Origin: DATDAH01 sp036525535
Lineage (GTDB): Bacteria; Actinomycetota; Acidimicrobiia; Acidimicrobiales; DATDAH01
Assembly (NCBI GenBank): GCA_036525535.1
Contig: DATDAH010000076.1
Location: forward strand, 1-18,812
Length of the DNA: 18,812 bases
Reading direction: 5' to 3'
Each line of letters starts with the position of its first letter. The stretch's first letter is position 1. The notes beneath the pieces were generated by a model. That model did no database searches. It was given only the letters and a program-made list of their open reading frames with translations, and was not told the DNA's origin. Below are positions 7,494 through 14,499 of the stretch, piece by piece. The translations under genes and the position numbers were made by a program.

Positions 7494-8435
7494 TCAGCCC
7501 CGACCGAGCTCGTCCTTGAACCACTCCACGGTGCGTTCGATGCCCTCGCGGAGCTGGACCTTGGGCTCCCAACCGAGCTCGGTGCGGGCTCGGGTGATGT
7601 CCGGTCGCCGCTTCGCGGGGTCGTCGACGGGCAGGTCCTCGTGGACGACCTCCGACGTGCTGTCGGTGACCTCGATGACGAGGTCGGCCAGCTCCCGGAC
7701 GGTGAACTCGTCGGGGTTGCCGATGTTGCAGGGACCATCGAGGTCACTGTCGAGGAGGGCGAGCAGCCCCCGGACCTCGTCCTCGACGTAACAGAAGCTC
7801 CGAGTCTGGGCGCCGTCGCCGTAGACGGTCAGCGGTTCGCCCCGCAGGGCCTGGTCGATGAAGTTGGACACCACCCGTCCGTCGCGGGCCCGGAGCCGGG
7901 GTCCGTAGGTGTTGAAGATGCGGACGATGCGGACCGCCATGCCGTGGGTCCGGGCGTAGGCCATCGAGATGGCCTCGGCGAAGCGCTTGGCCTCGTCGTA
8001 CACGCCCCGAGGACCGACCGGGTTCACATGGCCCCAGTAGTCCTCGGGCTGGGGATGGACCTGGGGGTCGCCGTAGACCTCGCTGGTCGAGGCGAGCAGG
8101 AACCGGGCGCCCTTGTCCTTGGCGAGGCCCAGCCCGTTGTGGGTGCCGAGGCTGCCCACCTTGAGGGTCTGGATGGGCAGCTCCAGGTAGTCGCGGGGCG
8201 AGGCCGGGCTGGCGAAGTGCAGAACCGCATCGACCGGGCCGGGGACCCACAGGTACTCGGAGACGTCGCGCCGGACGAACTGAAACGCGTCGTTGCCGAA
8301 GAGATGCTCGATGTTCTCGACCCGACCGGTGCTCAGGTTGTCGACGGCGACGACCTGGTCACCCCGCTCGAGGAGGGCGGTGCTGATGTGGGAACCGAGG
8401 AACCCGGCTCCCCCCGTCACCACGACCCGGGCCAT
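7494..8435 (-). CDS. uxs: UDP-glucuronate decarboxylase (UDP-xylose synthase)
   Basis: A 313-residue extended SDR that should oxidise and decarboxylate UDP-glucuronate to UDP-xylose using bound NAD. Motifs: TGGAGFLGS (7-15), DNLSTGR (32-38), the family-diagnostic ASPASPRDYLELPIQTLKVG (75-94), STSEVYGDP (116-124) with the catalytic Thr/Glu region, the Y146/K150 pair in GVYDEAK, and RIFNTYGPR. The ASPASP block separates UXS from GalE and RmlB. Its substrate is made by the product of the gene just upstream (UDP-glucose dehydrogenase), only three bases away, so the operon encodes consecutive steps UDP-Glc to UDP-GlcA to UDP-Xyl. ATG at 8435 begins the conserved first strand directly. A UDP-apiose or 4-keto-pentose-forming variant is possible but less likely. 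Confidence 0.9.
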   Translation of the reverse strand: MARVVVTGGAGFLGSHISTALLERGDQVVAVDNLSTGRVENIEHLFGNDAFQFVRRDVSEYLWVPGPVDAVLHFASPASPRDYLELPIQTLKVGSLGTHNGLGLAKDKGARFLLASTSEVYGDPQVHPQPEDYWGHVNPVGPRGVYDEAKRFAEAISMAYARTHGMAVRIVRIFNTYGPRLRARDGRVVSNFIDQALRGEPLTVYGDGAQTRSFCYVEDEVRGLLALLDSDLDGPCNIGNPDEFTVRELADLVIEVTDSTSEVVHEDLPVDDPAKRRPDITRARTELGWEPKVQLREGIERTVEWFKDELGRG

Positions 8436-8438
8436 GGA

Positions 8439-9719
8439 TCAGCGCCCGAGACCTTCGTAGACGAAGCCCCGGCGGACGAGGGCGGCGCGCTCGAGCAGGT
8501 TGCGGGTGTCCATGATGCGGGGACTGGCCATGATCGACGCCACCTTGTCGAAGTCCAGCCAGCGGAACTCGTCCCACTCGGTCAGCACGACGAGGGCCTC
8601 CGCCCCCTCACAAGCGGCATACGGGTCACTCGTCACCTCGATGGCGGGCAGTTCGGACAGCGGACCGTCGCCGACGGTGGGGTCGTGGGCCTGGAGCACG
8701 GCGCCGGCGTCCAGCAGGCGACGGGCGATGTGAAGGGCGGGTGACTCCCGCCGGTCGTCGGTGCGGGCCTTGAAGGTGAGGCCCCACAGGGCGACGCGAC
8801 ACCCCGACAGGTCCCCGCCCACCAGTTCCGCGACCTTGGACGCGACGCGGTCGAACTGGTCCTCGTTGACGGCCATGGCGCTGCGGAGCAGGGCGAAGTC
8901 GTAGCCCGCGTCCTCGGCGATGCGGACCAGCGCCGAGGTGTCCTTCGGGAAGCACGAGCCTCCGTAGCCCGGGCCGGGCCGGAGGAAGTCGTGCCCGATC
9001 CGCTTGTCGTAACCCATGCCGAGCACGACGTCGTTGACGTCAGCCCCCACCTGCTCGCAGATGGTGGCCACGGCGTTGATGAACGAGAGCTTGGTGGCCA
9101 GGAAGGCGTTGCTGGTGTACTTGATGGTCTCAGCCGACGCCGGGTCGGTGACCATGAGCGGCGCCGGGACTCCCACGTAGAGGGACGCGACCCGGATGGC
9201 GGCGCTCTGGTCGTCGGCCCCGATGACCACCCGGTCGGGGTGCAGGAAGTCCTGCACCGCCGAGCCTTCGCGGAGGAACTCCGGATTGGACACCACGTAC
9301 ACGTCGGAGCGCTCCAGGGCCCGCTCGACCACCCCGGTCGAACCGACAGGCACCGTCGACTTGTTGATGACGATCGCCTCGGGGGCCAACACGGGGCCGA
9401 TCTCGTGGGCGGCTCCTTCGATGTAGCTGAGGTCGGCTCTGCCGTCAGCCCCCTGGGGTGTGGGCACGGCCAGGTACACGAACTCGGCCTGGGCGGCGGC
9501 GGCGGGGGCGCCGACCACGAAGCTCAGGCGGCCGCTGTCCAGGCCCTCCCGGACGACGGCGTCGAGGCCCTGCTCGACGATGGGGACCTCACCTCGGACC
9601 AGGGCCTCGATCCGGGCCTCGTCGATGTCGGCGCAGACGACCTTGTGGCCCAGATGGGCGAAGCACGCGGCGGTCGTCAGCCCGACGTAACCAGCCCCTA
9701 CGACAGCGACATCGGCCAC
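8439..9719 (-). CDS. ugd: UDP-glucose 6-dehydrogenase
   Basis: A 426-residue enzyme that oxidises UDP-glucose to UDP-glucuronate with two NAD+. It has the dinucleotide motif GAGYVG (8-13), PTP (86-88), NKSTVPVGST (119-128), NPEFLREG (145-152), the conserved NAFLATKLSFINAVA (204-218) with K210, and the catalytic cysteine C256 in GYGGSCFPKDTSAL (251-264). Length and motif order match bacterial UDP-Glc/GDP-Man dehydrogenases; the FPKD context favours UDP-glucose. GTG at 9719 begins at the first beta strand (VADVAVVGAG) and lies five bases past the LCP gene's stop. In-frame sequence further upstream belongs to that gene's 3' end. It is the middle gene of the LCP-ugd-uxs operon and feeds UDP-GlcA to the next gene. 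Confidence 0.92.
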   Translation of the reverse strand: MADVAVVGAGYVGLTTAACFAHLGHKVVCADIDEARIEALVRGEVPIVEQGLDAVVREGLDSGRLSFVVGAPAAAAQAEFVYLAVPTPQGADGRADLSYIEGAAHEIGPVLAPEAIVINKSTVPVGSTGVVERALERSDVYVVSNPEFLREGSAVQDFLHPDRVVIGADDQSAAIRVASLYVGVPAPLMVTDPASAETIKYTSNAFLATKLSFINAVATICEQVGADVNDVVLGMGYDKRIGHDFLRPGPGYGGSCFPKDTSALVRIAEDAGYDFALLRSAMAVNEDQFDRVASKVAELVGGDLSGCRVALWGLTFKARTDDRRESPALHIARRLLDAGAVLQAHDPTVGDGPLSELPAIEVTSDPYAACEGAEALVVLTEWDEFRWLDFDKVASIMASPRIMDTRNLLERAALVRRGFVYEGLGR

Positions 9720-9723
9720 GGCG

Positions 9724-11193
9724 CTACCCGCAGACCTGGTCGGCCGGGGTGCTGGGCACCTCGCCGTAGGCATAGGTCGTCGTGGTCACCGAGCCGTCCC
9801 CGGGGTCCGCCGGCGTCGTCCCGGGCACGGTTCCGCCGCCCGCGCCCCCCAGAGGGGTCGGGGGCGGCTGCAAGCGCTCAACGACCCCGGCGTAGTCCGT
9901 GCCGGTGACCACGATGACGTCGGCGACATAAGTGGCTCCCACCTCTTGAAGATCGGCACCGTTCACGAATTGTGCAGCGACGTACTGGGCCGCGGCCTCG
10001 TTTCCGGGCTGGAAACGCACCACCGTACGCGTAAAGTCGAACCGCTCGGCATCTCCGGTGCCCGGCGATGTGTCGAAGCCGAGGCCGGCCAGGCTGTCGG
10101 CCACCGCCGTGGCCTGGCCCGTCGCGCCCGTCCCGTTGTTGATGGCCACGCGGACCGAGCCGCTCTCGCCGACGGCTCCCGACCCCAGGCCCTTGAAGAT
10201 GTCAAGGCGCTCCTGATTGGCCTCGGTGTCCTGGAGCCGCAGGACGGAGAGGCCGTTGACGACGTCGTCGTAGACGTCGAGGGTCATGGTCTGCAGCTCA
10301 TCGGGCTGGAAGTTGCGGAAGGCCGTCCCCAGGGTGATCAGGTCGTCGGCGCTGAGCTCGGAGTCCAGCGCCCCGACGGCGCCGATGCCCACGTCGACGA
10401 GCGAGTTGAGGGTGATCGGGTTGCGCACGCCCTTGTCGATGGCCCGTTGGATCGCCCGGCGCAGGAAGGCCTGCTGGCGGGAGATGCGTCCGAGGTCGCC
10501 GGTGCCGTCGACCGCGTAGGTGGCGCCACCGTCCTCGGAGTACTCGAGATGCCGGGAACGGGCGAAGGCGAGAGCCTGTTCGGGATCGAGGGTGACACAG
10601 CCCGGATGGGGGATCAGCAACCCGGTCGTCTCGTCGCGCAAGGGCTTGTCGAAGTACATGGGCACGCCGTCGACGGCCTCGACCAGGTTCTGGAAACCGG
10701 CCCAGTCGACCTCGATGTAGTGGTGGACGGGCACCCCGAAGTTGTCGGTGATCGTGTTGATCAGCGTCTCGGCCCCACCGGCGGCCAGGGCGGCGTTGAT
10801 CTTCTGCTCGCCCGCACCGGGGATGGTCACCCAGAGGTCCCGGGGGAACGACAGGAGCTGGGCTCGGGTCGAGCCGGGGTCGACCCGGAGCAGCATGATC
10901 GTGTCGGACAACACGCCGAGGTTCTCCCGGCCGTTGGTGCGGGAATCGTCGGGGGCCAGTCCGGCCGAGCTGTCGGTGCCCACCAGCAGGTAGTTCTGGG
11001 CCTCGCCGGGCGCTTCGGGCTCGGCCAGCGGCCCGTTCTCGCCGAAGTCGATGCGCGGCACCTGGTCGAGCTTCTCGTTCGCATACCCCAGGGCCGCCGC
11101 CGAGACCAGGCACGCGACGATGAAGCCGGCGTTGAAGGTGATCAGCAACCGCTGGGGCCAGGTGCGGCGCTCACGCGCCCGTCGACCGGCCAT
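9724..11193 (-). CDS. LytR-CpsA-Psr (LCP) family glycopolymer transferase with LytR_C domain
   Basis: A 489-residue membrane-anchored protein. A short basic cytoplasmic N-terminus (RRARERR) is followed by a membrane segment at about 16-37, then an extracellular LCP domain with LLVGTDS (69-75), LSDTIMLLRVD (95-105, D97/D98 region), SFPRDLWV (115-122), KINAA (131-135), LAFARSRH (208-215) and GRISRQQ (235-241). These Asp/Arg positions bind the pyrophosphate and Mg2+ of the polyprenyl substrate in the family. A LytR_C domain follows (about 346-432, starting VRVAINNGTGATGQA), then a Pro/Gly/Thr-rich tail. LCP enzymes move glycopolymer from a polyprenyl-phosphate carrier to peptidoglycan, or to arabinogalactan-type wall in mycobacteria. 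Heading an operon with ugd and uxs suggests the polymer contains glucuronic acid or xylose. ATG 11193 has a -10 box seven bases upstream. Confidence 0.9.
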   Translation of the reverse strand: MAGRRARERRTWPQRLLITFNAGFIVACLVSAAALGYANEKLDQVPRIDFGENGPLAEPEAPGEAQNYLLVGTDSSAGLAPDDSRTNGRENLGVLSDTIMLLRVDPGSTRAQLLSFPRDLWVTIPGAGEQKINAALAAGGAETLINTITDNFGVPVHHYIEVDWAGFQNLVEAVDGVPMYFDKPLRDETTGLLIPHPGCVTLDPEQALAFARSRHLEYSEDGGATYAVDGTGDLGRISRQQAFLRRAIQRAIDKGVRNPITLNSLVDVGIGAVGALDSELSADDLITLGTAFRNFQPDELQTMTLDVYDDVVNGLSVLRLQDTEANQERLDIFKGLGSGAVGESGSVRVAINNGTGATGQATAVADSLAGLGFDTSPGTGDAERFDFTRTVVRFQPGNEAAAQYVAAQFVNGADLQEVGATYVADVIVVTGTDYAGVVERLQPPPTPLGGAGGGTVPGTTPADPGDGSVTTTTYAYGEVPSTPADQVCG

Positions 11194-11200
11194 CGGGGCG

Positions 11201-11206
11201 AGGCTA
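11201..11206 (-). promoter_or_regulatory. Putative -10 box TAGCCT for the LCP-ugd-uxs operon
   Basis: On the minus strand TAGCCT is followed by seven bases (CGCCCCG) and ATG at 11193. This spacing predicts transcription from the start codon itself. No Shine-Dalgarno-like sequence is present. The identical hexamer faces the other way at 11252-11257, so the two boxes form an inverted repeat in the 71-base divergent gap. Confidence 0.6.
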
Positions 11207-11251
11207 GCGGCCGCTTCCAGAAGTCCGGAGGCGGCCCGACCGGTCGCCCCG

Positions 11252-11257
11252 TAGCCT
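11252..11257 (+). promoter_or_regulatory. Putative -10 box TAGCCT for pabB
   Basis: TAGCCT is followed by seven bases (CCGCAGG) and the GTG at 11265, the same box and spacing as on the other strand for the LCP gene. This supports GTG 11265 as the pabB start and a leaderless mRNA. No clear -35 hexamer is visible 16-18 bases upstream. Confidence 0.58.
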
Positions 11258-11264
11258 CCGCAGG

Positions 11265-12305
11265 GTGCGACGGGGACCGGTGGACGGGGCGCTGGCGGTG
11301 GTCGGCGACCGTCTTGCCACCGACCTGATCGATCTCACCCGGGACCTCACGGCCCTCGACGGCGACGGCTTCTGGGCGGTGGTGATCCCCTTCGACGGCG
11401 CGCCGGTGTGCGCCCGCTTCGCCACGGTTCGCCCGGCCGTCCCCTGGCCCGGGGACCGGTGGCGGGGGCCTCGACCCGACCAGTGGACCTCGTCGCTGGA
11501 CCGGGCGACGTTCGAGGCCGGGGTGCGGGACATCCGGGCCGCCATCGGGCGGGGCGACGTCTACCAGGTCAACCTGACCCGCCGGTTGTCCGCTCCCCAT
11601 GACCTGGGCGCGGGGACGGCCGGGGACATCGCCGCCCTCGGCGCCGCGCTGGCCGCCGGAAACCCCGCGCCGTACGCCGCGGTCGTGCGGGTGCCGGGGG
11701 CTGACCTGGCCGTGGCATCGGCCTCACCCGAGCAGTTCCTCCGTCGGGAGGGGGACCACGTGTGGTCCTCCCCCATCAAGGGGACGGCGGCGACGGCCGA
11801 TCGCCTCACGGCCAAGGACCGGGCCGAGAACGTGATGATCGTGGACCTGGTCCGCAACGACCTCGGGCGGGTGTGCGTCTACGGCTCGGTCCACGTGCCA
11901 TCCCTGTGCCGGGTCGAGCCTCACCCCGGCCTGGTCCACCTGGTCAGCACCGTGGAGGGCCGGCTGCGACCGGACCTGGGCTGGCCGGAGCTGATCGCCG
12001 CCGCCTTCCCGCCGGGATCGGTGACCGGGGCGCCGAAGCTGGCCGCCGTCGAGCACCTGCGCCGCCTGGAACCGGTCGCTCGGGGCGTCTACTGCGGGGC
12101 GGTGGGCTGGGTGGACGCCGATGCCGGCGTGGGCGAGCTCAACGTCGCCATTCGCACCTTCTGGATGGAAGAGGGGCGTCTGCACTTCGGCACCGGTGGC
12201 GGCATCACCTGGGACTCGGACCCTCACGCCGAGTGGCAGGAGACCGAGCTGAAAGCCCGCCGCCTCCTCGCCGTCGCCTCGGGTGAGCTGGTGGGCTCGC
12301 CATGA
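11265..12305 (+). CDS. pabB: Aminodeoxychorismate synthase component I (chorismate-binding, short form)
   Basis: A 346-residue chorismate-binding enzyme that, with a glutaminase partner, aminates chorismate to 4-amino-4-deoxychorismate for folate synthesis. The catalytic domain runs from about 80 to 340: GDVYQVNLTRRL (97-108), SPEQFL (154-159), the active-site PIKGT (170-174, K172), DRAENVMIVDLVRNDLGRV (185-203), GSVTGAPK (251-258), and the Mg2+/ligand end GTGGGITWDSDPHAEWQET (309-327). PIKGT, rather than PIAGT of anthranilate synthase, favours PabB. It is about 100 residues shorter than the E. coli protein, with little of the N-terminal domain left; a short PabB is common in actinobacteria. 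The glutaminase gene pabA is not here. pabC starts ten bases after the stop. Confidence 0.88.
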   Translation: MRRGPVDGALAVVGDRLATDLIDLTRDLTALDGDGFWAVVIPFDGAPVCARFATVRPAVPWPGDRWRGPRPDQWTSSLDRATFEAGVRDIRAAIGRGDVYQVNLTRRLSAPHDLGAGTAGDIAALGAALAAGNPAPYAAVVRVPGADLAVASASPEQFLRREGDHVWSSPIKGTAATADRLTAKDRAENVMIVDLVRNDLGRVCVYGSVHVPSLCRVEPHPGLVHLVSTVEGRLRPDLGWPELIAAAFPPGSVTGAPKLAAVEHLRRLEPVARGVYCGAVGWVDADAGVGELNVAIRTFWMEEGRLHFGTGGGITWDSDPHAEWQETELKARRLLAVASGELVGSP

Positions 12306-12315
12306 TCAGGGCCCG

Positions 12316-13146
12316 ATGAGCACCACGATCTGGCTGAACGGCGAGCTGCTCGCCGGTGACCGTCCGGCCATCAGCGCCGCCGACCACGGCCTGCTCGTGG
12401 GTGACGGCGTCTTCGAGACGGCCAAGGTGATCGACGGACGGGCCTTCGCCCTTCGCCGCCATCTCCAGCGCCTCCGCCGATCGGCCGACGGCTTGGGGCT
12501 GGAGCTGCCCCGTTCCGACGACGAGCTGACCGACGGCGTGGTCGCGGTGATCGAGGCCAATCAGCCGGGCGTCGGGCGCCTGCGCATCACCGTGACCGGC
12601 GGACCGGGCCCGCTCGGCTCCGCCCGCGGCGCCGAGGGCCCGACCGTCATCATGGCGACCGGTCCGCCCGGCACCTGGCCCCCCGCCGCCGAGGTGGTCG
12701 TGGTGCCGTGGCCCCGCAATGAGCGCAGCCCGCTCGCCGGCCTCAAGACGACCTCCTACGCGGAGAACGTCGTCGCCCTGGCCCACGCCCACGAGCACGG
12801 GGCGGGCGAGGCCATCTTCGCCAACCTGGCGGGGAACCTCTGCGAAGGCACCGGCTCGAACGTCTTCGTGGCCCTCGACGGGCGTCTGATCACCCCTCCC
12901 CTGTCGTCGGGTTGCCTCGCCGGCATCACCCGGGACCTGGTCCTCGAGACCACCGACGCCATCGAGGCCGACGTGTCCATGGCCGACTTCGCCCGGGCCG
13001 ACGAGGCCTTCCTGACCTCCTCGACCCGCGACCTCCAACCCGTGACCCGCGTGGACGGGCGGGCGCTGCCGACGGGCCCGGGGCCGTTGACCCACGCTGC
13101 GGTCGACGCGTTCGCCCGGCTGGTCGAGAAGACCTCCGACCCGTAG
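12316..13146 (+). CDS. pabC: Aminodeoxychorismate lyase (class IV PLP aminotransferase fold)
   Basis: A 276-residue fold-type IV PLP enzyme. Motifs: LNGELL then AADHGLLVGDGVFET (21-35), RRHLQRLRRSA (47-57), the PLP lysine K144 in LKTTSYAENV, E177 in CEGTGSNVF (176-184), and LAGITR (201-206). In this place it should cleave aminodeoxychorismate to p-aminobenzoate and pyruvate. Fold-type IV also includes branched-chain and D-amino-acid transaminases, which cannot be excluded from sequence alone; position directly after pabB is the main reason for the call. ATG at 12316 is ten bases after the pabB stop and begins at the family N-terminus (MSTTIWLNGE). An earlier in-frame ATG inside pabB at 12283 adds eleven atypical residues and is not favoured. 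The stop lies 12 bases from the convergent aminotransferase stop, with no obvious terminator hairpin. Confidence 0.83.
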   Translation: MSTTIWLNGELLAGDRPAISAADHGLLVGDGVFETAKVIDGRAFALRRHLQRLRRSADGLGLELPRSDDELTDGVVAVIEANQPGVGRLRITVTGGPGPLGSARGAEGPTVIMATGPPGTWPPAAEVVVVPWPRNERSPLAGLKTTSYAENVVALAHAHEHGAGEAIFANLAGNLCEGTGSNVFVALDGRLITPPLSSGCLAGITRDLVLETTDAIEADVSMADFARADEAFLTSSTRDLQPVTRVDGRALPTGPGPLTHAAVDAFARLVEKTSDP

Positions 13147-13158
13147 GGCCCGGCGCCA

Positions 13159-14499
13159 TCAGGTCAGGCGGCCCAACACGCGGTCGAAGGCGTCGACGGC
13201 GAGGTCGAGATCGGCACCGGTGGTGACCGTGGACAGGCAGCCGGCGCCCCGGGGGTCGGTGAGGACGCCCTCGTTGATGAGCCCGAGGTAGACGACGAGG
13301 GCCAGCTCGCGGTCCTCGGCCCACCTGTCCCGGAACGTGCGTACGGGACCGGCGGTGACGTGGAGGCCGAACAGCGAGCCGACGCCGGTGACCGTGAACG
13401 CGACGCCTCGGGCGGCCACCACGGAGCGGAGGCGTTCCCGGAGGTCGTCGCCACTGCGTCCCAACTCGTCGATGCGCTCGGCGGTCAGGTGGTCGAGCGT
13501 CGCGCCCGCGGCGACGAGGCCGACGGCCCAGGCGTTCATGCTCCCCGGATGGCCGAGTGCCGGACCCCCTTCCACCGTGGGGTCGAAGGCGTCCATGACA
13601 TCCACCCGACCGCCGAAGGCGCCGAGGGGGAATCCCCCGCCCAGCATCTTGCCGAAGCAGCTCAGGTCGGCCTCGGCGCCGGCCCAGGCCTGGCCACCGC
13701 CGAGCGCGAGGCGCAGGGTGATCACCTCGTCGACCACGAACAGGGCGCCGACCTCGTCCGCCAACTCCCGGACGCCGGCCAGGTAGCCGGGCTCGGCCGG
13801 GATCATCCCCGCCGAGCCCATGACCGGCTCGACGAGCACGGCCGCCAGTTCAGGCCCGACGTCCCGCAGGATGGCAGCCGTGCCGTCGAGGTCGTTGAAG
13901 GGGAAGACCACGGTGTCGGCCAGGGCCGACCGTCCGAGCCCCTCAGCACGCGGCACCGAGTTCGGCCGCTCCCGGGGGCCCGCCTGCTCGGGGCTGGGGT
14001 GGGTGCTGACGAAGACGTCGTCCTGGCTCCCGTGGTAGGCCCCTTCCGCCTTGGCGATCTTCGGCCGGCCGGTGAACGCCCGGGCGGCCCGCACGGCGTG
14101 GAGGGTGGCCTCGGACCCGGACGCGCAGAAGCGGACCCGCTCGAGACCGGGCAGCCGACTCGTCAGACGGTCCGCCACCGCCACCTGGAGCGCCGTCGGG
14201 CCGGAGAAGCACGTCCCCCGGTCGAGCTGGGACCGCACGGCGTCGAGGACGACGGGGTGGGCGTTCCCGTGGACGAGCGCCGTGTGGTTGTTCGTGAGGT
14301 CGACCAGCGCGTGGCCGTCGACGTCCCAGACCCGGCTGCCCGCAGCCTTGTCGACGAAGAGCGGATGCGGCGCGTGGTAGAGCGTGCTCCGGGAGTCGCC
14401 CCCCGGCAGTGAGCGCTGGGCAGCCGTGAAGAGCGCCGCCGAGCCCGGGGTGCGCTCGGCGTAGCGCCGAGCCTCCGCGGCGACCTCAGCCGAGCCCAT
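13159..14499 (-). CDS. Class III PLP aminotransferase, beta-phenylalanine aminotransferase-like (GSA-aminomutase superfamily)
   Basis: A 446-residue fold-type I, class III PLP enzyme. It shows PGGDSRSTLYHAPHPLFV (32-49), WDVDGHALVDL, the phosphate-binding ASGSEATLHAVRAARAFTG, AYHGSQDD, AVLVEPVMGSAGMIPAEPGY, the PLP Asp in VVDEVITLRLA, and the Schiff-base lysine in FGKMLGGGFPLGAFGG. It aligns, from memory, with Variovorax beta-phenylalanine aminotransferase better than with HemL: the SRS motif (R37 here, the substrate carboxylate Arg there) and the late PRG arginine (about R417) are both kept. It may therefore transaminate a compound whose amino group is beta to an acidic group. It follows the cysteate-synthase-like gene with a 14-base overlap, so the two products probably share a pathway; cysteate, whose amino group is beta to the sulfonate, is an attractive but unproven substrate. 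Confidence 0.82.
   Translation of the reverse strand: MGSAEVAAEARRYAERTPGSAALFTAAQRSLPGGDSRSTLYHAPHPLFVDKAAGSRVWDVDGHALVDLTNNHTALVHGNAHPVVLDAVRSQLDRGTCFSGPTALQVAVADRLTSRLPGLERVRFCASGSEATLHAVRAARAFTGRPKIAKAEGAYHGSQDDVFVSTHPSPEQAGPRERPNSVPRAEGLGRSALADTVVFPFNDLDGTAAILRDVGPELAAVLVEPVMGSAGMIPAEPGYLAGVRELADEVGALFVVDEVITLRLALGGGQAWAGAEADLSCFGKMLGGGFPLGAFGGRVDVMDAFDPTVEGGPALGHPGSMNAWAVGLVAAGATLDHLTAERIDELGRSGDDLRERLRSVVAARGVAFTVTGVGSLFGLHVTAGPVRTFRDRWAEDRELALVVYLGLINEGVLTDPRGAGCLSTVTTGADLDLAVDAFDRVLGRLT

Noticed and set aside
12316..13146. Branched-chain or D-amino-acid transaminase for the fold-type IV gene
   Set aside because: The motifs do not exclude it, but the position ten bases after pabB makes aminodeoxychorismate lyase the simpler reading.
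13147..13158. GC-rich palindrome GGCGCC between the convergent pabC and aminotransferase genes as a terminator
   Set aside because: The stem is only a few bases with no following T-run; I cannot support a terminator there or at the other convergent junctions.
13159..14499. Calling the class III aminotransferase HemL (glutamate-1-semialdehyde aminomutase)
   Set aside because: The SRSTLY and late PRG arginine motifs fit beta-phenylalanine aminotransferase-like enzymes better, and no other haem biosynthesis gene is nearby.
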